Below are positions 1-7,709 of a stretch of DNA of 64,000 bases, piece by piece. Numbering within the stretch: the first letter of the stretch is position 1; each line of letters opens with the position of its first letter. The position numbers were made by a program, and so were the translations under genes. Under the pieces are notes generated by a model. The model ran no database searches, was not told the origin of the DNA, and saw only the letters and a program-made list of their open reading frames with translations. The stretch spans positions 51,066-115,065 of the forward strand of contig VAYS01000016.1 in the NCBI GenBank assembly GCA_005883215.1, written 5' to 3'. This DNA is from Actinomycetota bacterium. GTDB lineage: Bacteria; Actinomycetota; Thermoleophilia; Solirubrobacterales; Solirubrobacteraceae.

Positions 1-1
1 C

Positions 2-907
2 GAGCCCCACCTGCACGTCGAGCCAGTGACGATGAAGCCCCTCCAGCGCAACATCTACGACGCCCTACGCTCGCGCTACGTCGGGATGTTCGACCTCAGC
101 CGCACTGACCAGTCGCTCCTGGCCCAGATGGGCGAGGTGACGATGTACCTGCTCGAGGCCGCAACCAACCCTCGGCTGCTGGCCCGCCGCGTCGGCGGTG
201 ATGACGCCGTGACCTTCCGCTACCCGACGCTGGCCATCGCCCCGGGCTCGCCGCTGAGCGAGCTGATCGCCCGCTACACCGATCACGAGATGCCGCCGAA
301 GTTCGAGAAGCTGGCCCAGGCCGTTGCCACCAACGCCGCGGCCGGGCGCAAGACCCTGATCTGGTCGAACTTCATCGGCAACCTCCTCGATCTAGAGCGC
401 CTCCTGGCCCCGCATCAGCCGGCCCTGATCTACGGGGCCATCCCCCACGAGGAGGAAGCCGGCTCCCTGGCCGGGACGCGGACGCGCGAGAGCGAGCTGG
501 GGCGCTTCCGCAACGACGCGCGCTGCCAGGTCCTCCTGGCCAACCCGGCGGCGATGGCCGAGGGCGTCAGCCTTCACGAGACCTGCCACGACGCCATCTA
601 CCTCGAGCGGACCTTCAACGCCGGCCAGTATCTGCAGAGCCTGGATCGCATCCACCGCCTCGGCCTGCCGCCGGGAACCGAGACGCGGATCACCTTCCTG
701 GAGTCCGAGAGCAGCATCGACGAGGCCGTCGACGCCCGCGTCGGCCTCAAGGCGCAGCGGCTGGGGGCGATGCTCGATGACCCCGACCTGGTGACGATGG
801 CCCTGCCCGATGACGATGACTACGGCCAGGTCATCGAGGACGTCGAGGACCTGGCGGCCCTCTTTGCCCACCTCGAGGGTGCCGAGGACCAGGTCCCGGC
901 GGCCTGA
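2..907 (+). CDS. SNF2-family helicase, C-terminal part (cut by window start)
   Basis: C-terminal lobe of a superfamily 2 (SNF2/Rad54-like) ATP-dependent DNA translocase. The reading frame is already open at base 2, so the ATPase lobe and true start lie before the window. Visible blocks are KTLIWSNF (start of the second RecA lobe), LLANPAAMAEGVSL (motif V-like) and QSLDRIHRLG (motif VI with the arginine finger region). The protein ends in an acidic tail rich in Asp and Glu. It is followed after 30 bases by the DUF3883 gene on the same strand, so the two are probably co-transcribed. With the nearby adenine methylase this suggests a role in DNA modification or phage defence; that role is inference. 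Helicases of this type also occur in DISARM-like and other defence loci, but too little is visible to assign a system. Confidence 0.8.
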   Translation, partial: EPHLHVEPVTMKPLQRNIYDALRSRYVGMFDLSRTDQSLLAQMGEVTMYLLEAATNPRLLARRVGGDDAVTFRYPTLAIAPGSPLSELIARYTDHEMPPKFEKLAQAVATNAAAGRKTLIWSNFIGNLLDLERLLAPHQPALIYGAIPHEEEAGSLAGTRTRESELGRFRNDARCQVLLANPAAMAEGVSLHETCHDAIYLERTFNAGQYLQSLDRIHRLGLPPGTETRITFLESESSIDEAVDARVGLKAQRLGAMLDDPDLVTMALPDDDDYGQVIEDVEDLAALFAHLEGAEDQVPAA

Positions 908-937
908 GGTGAGCGTGGTCGCGCCACGCCAGCCCTG

Positions 938-1858
938 ATGGCCCAGCCCCTGGAGAAGCCGGAGCTGTGGGCCGCTGTCGGCGGGCTACCGCCGGGGCAC
1001 CTGATCCAGGCCGCGCTCGAGGTCGCCCGCTGGCTCGACGCCCATGGGGCGCCGGTCCAGGACGCACGCCACACCTACATCCGCCAGCCGACCGGCGGCA
1101 TCTACCCGCCGGACGATCTGCGCCGGGCCGAGCGCCTCCTGGTCGAGGCCGGCTTGGTCCGCGAACAGGACGAGACCCTCTACCCGCTGCCGGAGCTGAC
1201 AACCCTGGCCTTCCTCGACGACGACATCGCCCATGAGACTCTGCTCTCGCACTGCCTGCTGGCAGCCCCACCGCCTTGGCTCAATCAGGAGCCACTGGTC
1301 ATCCCGCCCGAGGCCGTGCCGGTCCTCGACGCCCTCCTGCCCGACGCCGAGCGCCGCGAGGCCTTCCTCATCGCTCTCGGCCGCCGCGTCCAGCCCGAGG
1401 CCCTCGAGGCCCTCGGCGCCGTGGGCGAGGACTGCGTCACGGCGGCGGCCCGCGCCGAGCTCGAGGAGCTGGGCCGCGAGGACCTGGCCGCCGCCGTGCG
1501 TCGCGTCAGCCTGCTCTCCGACCAGCTCGGCTATGACGTCGTGGCCCCGGGCCCAGACGACAAGACCCGGCGCCTGGAGGTCAAATGCAGCGGGCGGCGC
1601 GCTGATGGGCTGGCCCGCTTCTTCCTCAGCCGCAACGAAGGCGAGGTCGGCCGCCGCGATCCCGACTGGGCCCTGGTCTATTGCCAGGTCGACGCGGCGA
1701 CCGGCGCCGGCGCGGAGGACGTCGAGATCGTCGGCTGGTGTCGCGCCCGCAACCTCGAGTCCTACTTGCCGACCGACGCCCCCGGCGGGCGCTGGCGCAC
1801 GGTCGAGATCACCATGCCGCTGACAGCGCTCTTCGACGGGTTACCGCCGGCGGTCTGA
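938..1858 (+). CDS. DUF3883 domain protein, possible nuclease-like defence protein
   Basis: 306-residue protein with a C-terminal DUF3883 domain (plant NO VEIN C-terminal type), about residues 190-290. The core shows a GYDVV strand followed by RRLEVKCSG and then FFLSRNE, the pattern of this domain. The D...ExK arrangement recalls PD-(D/E)xK nucleases, but catalytic activity is not established for the family. The N-terminal 180 residues are helical, of winged-helix flavour, with no motif I can name. The ATG at 938 follows the helicase stop by 30 bases, consistent with an operon. DUF3883 is known to be associated with SNF2 helicases and restriction-type genes; here the partner would be the upstream helicase. 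Assigning it to defence is inference from neighbours. Confidence 0.8.
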   Translation: MAQPLEKPELWAAVGGLPPGHLIQAALEVARWLDAHGAPVQDARHTYIRQPTGGIYPPDDLRRAERLLVEAGLVREQDETLYPLPELTTLAFLDDDIAHETLLSHCLLAAPPPWLNQEPLVIPPEAVPVLDALLPDAERREAFLIALGRRVQPEALEALGAVGEDCVTAAARAELEELGREDLAAAVRRVSLLSDQLGYDVVAPGPDDKTRRLEVKCSGRRADGLARFFLSRNEGEVGRRDPDWALVYCQVDAATGAGAEDVEIVGWCRARNLESYLPTDAPGGRWRTVEITMPLTALFDGLPPAV

Positions 1859-1888
1859 ACATGGCCAAGACTCGCGCATGATGGCGAC

Positions 1889-3338
1889 CTATAGCCGCAC
1901 GCGCAGCAGCTCGAGTTCGTGGCGCTCGAGCTTCCACATCCCGTCGCCGTAGGGACGACGGGCGTGAGCGAGCTGGGCCATAAAGCTCGGACGTTGCAGC
2001 GCCGCCCAGAGGGCGTCGGCGTCGACGCCGTCGGCGGGCTCGATAATCAGAAAGGTGTTGAGGGGGACGGCCCCGGCGCGATTGCGGATGAATCGCGGGC
2101 GGTCGACGTTGAAGTAGGTAAAGATGATCGGGCTCGGCCCACGCTGTTCGAGGGCATACCAGGGGGTGCGGTGCTGGGCCAGGTGGGAGTCGTCAGCGCC
2201 GTGGGCACGACCAACGCGTAGGTAGCGTCCGTAGGCGTCATCGGCATGCTCGGCCTCGGGCTCGCGTCGATCGAGGATCCACCGTGGCGCGCCCTCCGGC
2301 AGGGCTGCGAGGTCGGCGCTTGAGACCTCGAGCCCGGAGATGTAGCGCGGGTTGGCCAGACAGGGGCGCAGATCATCGCGCCTCCGTTAGCTCGGCCTCC
2401 TCGACAGTCAAGCTGGTCGAGCGCCCGCACAGAGCCCGCAGGACTTCGCTGACCGCCGGCAGCTCGGCGCCGAGCTGGACCGCCGGCGCCGTTGCGGCCG
2501 GCTTCGCGCCCTTGGTCAGGAGGGTAATTAGGGCCGTGGTCTTGGCGCCGGCAAAGAAGGAATGGCTTTCGTCGAAGAAGACCAGGCCGTCCACTCGAGC
2601 TTGGTTGCGGACGTGATGCTCGATCTGGCGCCCGTAGTTGGCATCAAGCCACCAGGAGGTCGTCAGCACGGCCAGGCGGCCGCCCTCAGCGACGACGTCG
2701 AGGGCTCGGAGGAGGAAGAGGACGTGCAGAGGCGCGAGGCGACTGACTTTCAGCCCCCGCTCCTCTAGGCCGGCATGGATGGCCGCCTTGGCCGGCGCCG
2801 GGATGGCGTGATGGCGCGAGAAAGGTGGGTTGGCGGTGATGGCCGTCGGCGCCGCTGGCACCGCGTCGAGGAGAAAGTCCCCGCAGCGCAGACTGAGGTT
2901 CTCCAGCCGGCGCAGCTTGGCGTTGAGACGGGTCATGGCCAGGGCCACCGGGTCGCTGTCGAGGCCCAGCATCCGTTGCGGCGGACGGGGCTGCGCGGCC
3001 GCGGCAAGGAGCAGGCGCCCGGAGCCGACGCCGGGGTCGAGGAGCAGCTCGATCGGCTCCTCTGTCAGCCAGGTCGCCATTAGCTGCGCAGCCCAGGGCG
3101 GGGTCTGAAACTGCCCAGCGGCGCGGCGCTGGTCGGCCTTGACGAGGCGCTCGTAGGCCGTGCCGACGACGTCGACGCCATCGGCCCAGGCGCCCCAGCG
3201 ACTGGGGTGGGCGCGGACCTGGCGCCCGAGGCGGCCCAGCTCGCGCTCGAGGGCCGCCCGCAAGGCCGCCGGCTCGGGGCCGGTGGCACTGGCCCGGACG
3301 CGCTCTACCAGCTCGACGACGGCGCCCTCGGCAGTCAC
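1889..3338 (-). pseudogene. N6-adenine DNA methyltransferase, frameshifted near 2376-2386
   Basis: Type I/IIG-like adenine-specific methylase of about 480 residues split over two frames. The GTG at 3338 opens the catalytic part: FQTPPWAAQ, an AdoMet-site LLLDPGVGSGRLL, LGLDSDP, and the catalytic ANPPFSRH (NPPF). This frame stops at 2373-2375. The continuation lies one frame over, from about 2377 down to a TAG at 1889-1891, and encodes a typical target-recognition tail (ANPRYISGLEV, RTPWYALEQR, PIIFTYFNVDRPRF, NTFLIIEP). The tail frame has its own TAA at 2387-2389 and no plausible start codon, so the break must fall between about 2376 and 2386. A one-base slip joins the two parts smoothly. The gene is convergent with the helicase-DUF3883 pair. 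Either it is inactivated, or there is a sequence error or frameshift-controlled expression. Confidence 0.85.
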
Positions 3339-3499
3339 GCGATCACCATAAGCCTCGAACCGGACCGGCAGTTCGGTGGGCGAGCAGACGCGAAGGCATC
3401 ACGGCTCCTTCCGACGCCAGGACTCAGCCGTGACAGGCGAGAGCGCGGCGCCAGGCCGGCGATCTGCCCTGAAAGCGGGGCGGCACGAACGGAAATGGT

Positions 3500-4309
3500 C
3501 TAGGCAGGGGGTGCCTGGGGATCCGGACCGATGTCGACAACGGCGTCCGCTGGTGCGTGACTGTATGCCTCGGCGGAGCCCACGAGCTGGTCAGCGCGAC
3601 GGCGGTTACGTTCGCCAAGACCTCGCGCCATGAGTGCGCCCTCCTCCCCCGCCAGGCTGTAGGCGGTGTACCGCTCGCGCGGCCAGGTGCGCAGCTCAAC
3701 CCCCGGAAGCGGGCCGAGCGCGACCCGATGCGCACCCATTGTCTGGTACTCGATCGACTCCCACCGCGGCGCCGAGAACTCCCACGCGGGCGGAGTCGGC
3801 GGTCCGTCCAGTCGGTGACTGGCGGCGCCTTCCTTGTCGACCACCACCAAGGCATGGCCGGTGGGAGTGCTGGCACCCTGCGGCTCGCGCGACGCTGCCC
3901 GACGCCTCCACCATGCACGAGCGCGGCCCGAGCGTGCCATGCGCACAAGTGCGAACGTCGGCGTCTGTTCGCCGCTGACCTGGTCGGGATGGTGCTCCAC
4001 GAAGTCGAAGCGCCTGCCGTTTGGGAAGTACTCCTCCTGTACCGCCGCGGCGATCCACTCGCACGAATTTGTGATCGAGCGGGATCCGATCTCATCGGTG
4101 AGCCCGCCCACGATCACGACCGGCCGCGCTCGGCCTCGCGTGCACTCGAACACGCGGAGGTGGCAGAGCCCATCGAGACCGTTCGGTGCCGGATAGACGA
4201 ACAGCCGATCGGCGACCAGCCGCCAATCGTCCGATTGAGCCGCACCTCCCCGCTGCCGCCTGCCGTCGGCCACGAGCCAATGATTGCGCGAGCTTGAGGC
4301 GAACGGCAA
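3500..4309 (-). CDS. Hypothetical protein, island-associated
   Basis: 269-residue protein of no family I recognise. Codon use and alternating hydrophobic strands look genuinely coding, for example VVIVGGLTDEIG, WIAAAVQEEYFP and FDFVEHHPDQ. No signal peptide, membrane helix or nucleotide-binding motif is visible. The frame is closed by a TAG just upstream of the TTG at 4309, so TTG is the furthest possible start; a GTG twelve codons later is an alternative. It lies between the damaged methylase and the tRNA fragment at 4533-4573, on the same strand as the methylase, and probably belongs to the same acquired segment. The 160 bases between 3339 and 3499 show nothing recognisable. Confidence 0.55.
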   Translation of the reverse strand: MPFASSSRNHWLVADGRRQRGGAAQSDDWRLVADRLFVYPAPNGLDGLCHLRVFECTRGRARPVVIVGGLTDEIGSRSITNSCEWIAAAVQEEYFPNGRRFDFVEHHPDQVSGEQTPTFALVRMARSGRARAWWRRRAASREPQGASTPTGHALVVVDKEGAASHRLDGPPTPPAWEFSAPRWESIEYQTMGAHRVALGPLPGVELRTWPRERYTAYSLAGEEGALMARGLGERNRRRADQLVGSAEAYSHAPADAVVDIGPDPQAPPA

Positions 4310-4778
4310 ACGGACGAGCTAGATCGCACATGACGCGACCGGCTCCTGGCAACAGGCGACCCGCAACAGGCGCGGCCGTGCCACCAGGATGCTCGTCTCG
4401 GGTGGACACCGCATGGACACATCTGCCCTGAGGATGGCCTCGCACGAACCGGCGTGCGAGACCGTCAAAAGCGGCGTCTTTGCAGGGGTTGCGATGGCCC
4501 GGGCGGAGCCGCTAGGACCGCCCTGGTCACCATGGTAAGGAAGGGGTCGTCGGTTCGAGTCCGACGCTGGGCTCTAAAAGCCCCGCAAATGCCGGATCAC
4601 GAAGGCCCCGGCGCGACGTGGCACGATCTCGCAGGTGACCAGCAGACCCGCCGCGGCGCAGCACCCGCGCGACCCTGCGCGACGGCGCCGGGCTCGATCC
4701 GGGTTGGAGCTCCGTTCACCTAGGCGGCCCCCTGCCCCCTGGGCTCACCCACCCCGCCTCAAATCCCTTTCGGTCGTC
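4310..4778. other. Gene-free stretch holding a tRNA fragment
   Basis: This 469-base interval carries no convincing protein gene. Open frames here have poor composition. The only recognisable element is the tRNA-Thr 3' half at 4533-4573. The interval separates the helicase/methylase segment from ordinary chromosomal genes, as expected at the edge of an integrated element. Confidence 0.6.
4533..4573 (+). other. tRNA-Thr(GGT) 3' half, probable attachment-site remnant
   Basis: The segment reads as the 3' half of a tRNA. It has anticodon GGT at 4534-4536 followed by AA, an anticodon-stem 3' strand GGAAG (4539-4543), a 5-base variable loop (4544-4548) and a perfect T stem GTCGG/CCGAC (4549-4553, 4561-4565) around the loop TTCGAGT. 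It ends with a 7-base acceptor strand GCTGGGC (4566-4572) and discriminator T. The 5' half is absent: the bases before 4533 do not pair with the anticodon stem. Site-specific integrases of island elements commonly recombine in the tRNA 3' half from anticodon loop to 3' end, which is exactly the span preserved here. An intact tRNA-Thr would be expected at the other end of the element, left of the window. Confidence 0.75.
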
Positions 4779-5222
4779 TTACGGCCCCGGCCGCTGGCCG
4801 GCTGAGGACGTGTTCAGTGCCACCGCGGCGCGAACAAGCGCCTTCAACGCCTTTTCATCGATCTTGTCGCCCTTATGGACATCGATGGCACGCCTGGTGT
4901 TGCCTTCGAGGCTGGAGTTGAAGAGGCCTGAAGGATCCTCCAGCGAGGCGCCCTTGGCGAAGGTCATCTTCACGACATTCTTGTACGTCTCACCGGTGCA
5001 GATCATCCCGGCATGGGACCACACCGGAACCCCTCTCCACTTCCACTCCTCGACCACTTCGGGGTCGGCCTGCTTGATGAGAATTCGGACCCGAGCGAGG
5101 GTCTCGCCCCGCCAATCACTCAGCTCATTGATTCTCGCATCTATCAGCTGAGAGGGAGAGTCTCCTCTTCCTTCCTTCGAGCCGCTCTTCCTCTTCGTCA
5201 TGTTCGTTGTCGCTTTCTTCAT
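4779..5222 (-). CDS. DUF1801 (YdhG-like) domain protein
   Basis: Small cytosolic protein of about 147 residues with a DUF1801 fold. Typical blocks are ARVRILIKQADPEVVEEWKW, GVPVWSHAGMICTGE and KMTFAKGASL, ending in an Arg-rich LEGNTRRAIDV segment and a KALKALVRAAV helix. Proteins of this family are iron-chaperone/frataxin-like in fold, but a precise function is not established. I chose the ATG at 5222 (MKKATTN); a second ATG at 5201 is equally possible, while the longer frame up to 5369 runs through the tandem repeats and is unlikely coding. The neighbouring TetR gene is divergent. Confidence 0.75.
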   Translation of the reverse strand: MKKATTNMTKRKSGSKEGRGDSPSQLIDARINELSDWRGETLARVRILIKQADPEVVEEWKWRGVPVWSHAGMICTGETYKNVVKMTFAKGASLEDPSGLFNSSLEGNTRRAIDVHKGDKIDEKALKALVRAAVALNTSSAGQRPGP

Positions 5223-5282
5223 GGTTGTTGTCGGATCGTCGCAGACTGGCTGAGTAAAAACGGGTTCAGCGACACCTCGCGA

Positions 5283-5328
5283 ACCGCGCCATAATCGACG
5301 CGCGGACCGCGCCATAGTCGACGCGCGG
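5283..5328. repeat. Tandem 23-bp direct repeat, two copies
   Basis: Two adjacent 23-base units (5283-5305 and 5306-5328) differ at one position (A/G in the middle). They lie in the divergent gap between the DUF1801 gene and the TetR regulator. They could be regulator-binding iterons or a simple duplication; no function is shown. Confidence 0.7.
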
Positions 5329-5417
5329 TTCCCGGCAAGCCCGCCTCGCAACCGGCCAAAGCCCTGCAAATCGCGGCGGCCCGAACGAGGGCGGGTGGAC
5401 CCGTTAGCGTCCTGGCC

Positions 5418-6029
5418 ATGCGAGCGGCTGAGGAGCAGGTCAGAGGCCCCGGACGGCCGGCCGCGGCCAGCCGCGAAGACGTCCTCGACGCGGCGCTATA
5501 TCGCTACCTCCGCGGGCAGCGAGTGGACGTCCAGGCGATCGCGGCCGAGCTGGGCCTGGGCCGCTCGACCATCTATCGCTGGTTCGGATCGCGCGATGGC
5601 CTGATCGGCGAGGCGATCGTGGCCGCCACCCGCCCGGTCTTCGCGAAGGCGCGCCGCGGTGCTCGGGGAAAGGGTGCCCACTTGCTGCTGGACATCTTCG
5701 ACCGCTTCAACCGGCGCCTGGCGGACGCACCGGCCCTTAGGTCATTCCTCGAGCACGAGCACGACGCAGCCCTGCGGATCATCACCACGAGCGGTGGGAC
5801 GGTGCAGCCGCAGATGGTGGAAATGATCTGCAGCGTCATCGAGGCGGAGATCGAGGCCGGCAGCTATGACCCGCCGGTCGATGCCGCCGACCTCGCCTAC
5901 GCGATCGTCAGGCTGGCCGAGGCCTTCCTGTTCAGGGAGCCGATCGCCGGCAGGCGCGGCGACGTGGACCGTCTGCGCAACGTGGAGGCAGCTCTGCTGG
6001 GAATCCCCCGGCCCCGCCGGCGCTCCTAG
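5418..6029 (+). CDS. TetR/AcrR transcriptional regulator, QsdR-like C-terminus
   Basis: 203-residue repressor. The N-terminal helix-turn-helix (about residues 20-65) shows the diagnostic IAAELGLGRSTIYRWFGSRD recognition region. The C-terminal ligand-binding half (ILDIFDRFN, LEHEHDAALRII, LAYAIVRLAEAFLF) matches the QsdR-type TetR C-domain. It would bind an operator near its own promoter, and the tandem 23-base repeats 90 bases upstream are candidates. The next gene on the same strand, 145 bases on, encodes an exported hydrolase that may be a target. The ATG at 5418 gives the expected length for the family. Confidence 0.88.
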   Translation: MRAAEEQVRGPGRPAAASREDVLDAALYRYLRGQRVDVQAIAAELGLGRSTIYRWFGSRDGLIGEAIVAATRPVFAKARRGARGKGAHLLLDIFDRFNRRLADAPALRSFLEHEHDAALRIITTSGGTVQPQMVEMICSVIEAEIEAGSYDPPVDAADLAYAIVRLAEAFLFREPIAGRRGDVDRLRNVEAALLGIPRPRRRS

Positions 6030-6074
6030 CCGGTTTCTCATTAGCCGGCCCAGGCGGACCCTAGCGAGACAAGA

Positions 6075-6131
6075 AGGACAATTTTGGGAGCGGGCGAAAG
6101 CCCGGTAGGGACACGCAAGGGTCGATGTCCT
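6075..6131 (+). promoter_or_regulatory. Structured RNA leader upstream of the secreted hydrolase
   Basis: A 57-base element folds with a perfect closing helix AGGACA/TGTCCT (6075-6080 with 6126-6131). Inside is a five-pair hairpin CGGGC/GCCCG capped by a GAAA tetraloop (6091-6104), followed by a purine-rich GGGACACGCAAGG segment. It ends 43 bases before the hydrolase start. The layout loosely resembles a small riboswitch (tetraloop hairpin inside a closing stem), but it lacks the conserved GCAAA element of c-di-GMP-I aptamers and I cannot assign a class. Confidence 0.3.
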
Positions 6132-6174
6132 ATATTCAACGCGCACGCTCCGCGCACCCCTCAAGGAGGAGACC

Positions 6175-7566
6175 ATGCCCCGCCCCCCTGCCGCCCGTGC
6201 GCTTCCCGCGCTGCTTTTGGCCGTACTGGTGCTGGCGGCCTGCGCCGCCGGCGCTTCGGCCGCGATCACCTTCGAGCGGCTGCCGGGCTTCAAATCCCCG
6301 GGCACGCCGGCGCAGTACGACAAGGTGGGGGTCATCAAGGTCGGCTCGAGCCGGGCCCGCAATGTGCTCGTCCTCAATCCCGGGACCAGCGCCAGCGCCG
6401 CGTACTTCGTGCCCCTGGCCAAGGCGATCGTCTCCCAGGCCAAGGGCTGGCAAGTGTGGTCGGTCGAGCGCCGGGAGAACCTGCTGAAGGACCAGTCCAT
6501 GCTCAACCGCGCCAAGGCAGGGCTCGCCACGGTCAGGCAAGTCTTCGACTACTACCTGGGCTGGCTCAAGGACAAGTCGATCACCACGCACCTCCGACTG
6601 ATCCCAGACAGCGAGGTCGCCTACGCCAAGCAGTGGGGTCTCAACACCGAGATCCAGGATCTGCGCCGGGTCGTCCTGCGCGCGCAGCACCTGGGCGGCA
6701 AGGTTGTCGTCGGCGGCCACTCGCTCGGCGGGTCCATCACGACGGCCTATGCGGCCTGGAACTTCGCCGGCAAGCCCGGCGCGCGCGGGCTTAGCGGCCT
6801 GGTGTTCATCGACGGCGGCAGCAGCCCGCAGCCGCTGACCGCAGCCGCCGCACGCACGCAACTCGCGGCCCTCAATGCCGGCTCGCCGTGGCTTGCCTTC
6901 GGAGGAATCCCGACCCCGCTTGCCGGACTGTTCAACTCGACCGGCTCTCTGGCCGTCAAGCTCGCGCCCAACGCGGCGTCGGACGGCCAGGTCTCGGGGC
7001 TGCTGCCCGCCAGCATCGTCGCGCCGGTACGCGCGACCACCTCCGGCCAGTACGGCTACGCCCTGGACACCAAGACCTCGCCGCCGGGGCTTAGGCCGGC
7101 GCAGGCCCACCTCGGCCACCTGGCGGCTTCTGGCGACCCGCGCGCCTGGGATGACGCCAACGAGCTCACGCCTCTGAAGCGCTACGCCGACATGTTCTCC
7201 GGCTGGGGCCTCAGGGGCCTCGACGGCACGGCCTGGTACCACCCCCGGCGTCTGACCCTGGACTCGGGCGCCGTTGCCGCCGGCAACGCCAACCCCGCCC
7301 AGAAGGTGCTCGATGTCCACGCCACGCAGGGCCACCATCTCCCCAAGCGCCTGCGCATCTACGCCTTCGGCGCCGCGCTCGGCGGACCCCGGGTGCTCGC
7401 CGCCGCCCGTGTCCTGGCGCGACAGTCCGGCATCCCCCCGAGCCGCCTTGTGCTGGTCGACCGGCACACCACCTACGCCCACAACGATCCGAACTCCGCC
7501 AGTCCTGCCCGCAACGAGTTCCTCAAGCGGCTGCTGCCCTTCCTCAGACGCGTGGCCCGGGGCTGA
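6175..7566 (+). CDS. Alpha/beta hydrolase, exported lipoprotein
   Basis: 463-residue exported hydrolase. The N-terminus is a signal peptide ending in a lipobox-like LVLAAC (Cys about residue 21), so the mature protein is probably lipid-anchored. The nucleophile elbow GGHSLGG at about residues 181-187 marks an alpha/beta-hydrolase serine enzyme. Later blocks include VFIDGGSS, and a DRHTTYAHND stretch near the C-terminus that probably supplies the catalytic His. The ATG at 6175 is preceded by a strong AAGGAGGAG ribosome-binding site. The substrate is unknown; esterase or lipase action on extracellular substrates is likely. A TetR regulator lies just upstream, and a structured leader (6075-6131) may control translation. 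Confidence 0.82.
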   Translation: MPRPPAARALPALLLAVLVLAACAAGASAAITFERLPGFKSPGTPAQYDKVGVIKVGSSRARNVLVLNPGTSASAAYFVPLAKAIVSQAKGWQVWSVERRENLLKDQSMLNRAKAGLATVRQVFDYYLGWLKDKSITTHLRLIPDSEVAYAKQWGLNTEIQDLRRVVLRAQHLGGKVVVGGHSLGGSITTAYAAWNFAGKPGARGLSGLVFIDGGSSPQPLTAAAARTQLAALNAGSPWLAFGGIPTPLAGLFNSTGSLAVKLAPNAASDGQVSGLLPASIVAPVRATTSGQYGYALDTKTSPPGLRPAQAHLGHLAASGDPRAWDDANELTPLKRYADMFSGWGLRGLDGTAWYHPRRLTLDSGAVAAGNANPAQKVLDVHATQGHHLPKRLRIYAFGAALGGPRVLAAARVLARQSGIPPSRLVLVDRHTTYAHNDPNSASPARNEFLKRLLPFLRRVARG

Positions 7567-7709
7567 GCCGGGGGACGAGCGCCGCCAAGCTTCGGGCCCA
7601 CCCGGCCGGCAAGCCCCCGACGGACATCCCTGGGGACTGCGCTTCGCAGGCGAGCGCCCGCCAGGAGCTCAAGCAAGCCTCCTGAACACCTGCGCGATAC
7701 GTTGAGCCG

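Noticed and set aside
2373-2375. Methylase TGA as a second selenocysteine codon
   Set aside because: Translation after this TGA in the same frame gives no homologous sequence; the real continuation is in another frame, so it is a frameshift.
6075-6131. c-di-GMP-I (GEMM) riboswitch
   Set aside because: The GAAA hairpin and ACGCAA look similar, but the conserved GCAAA before the hairpin and the second receptor helix are absent and extra bases are present.
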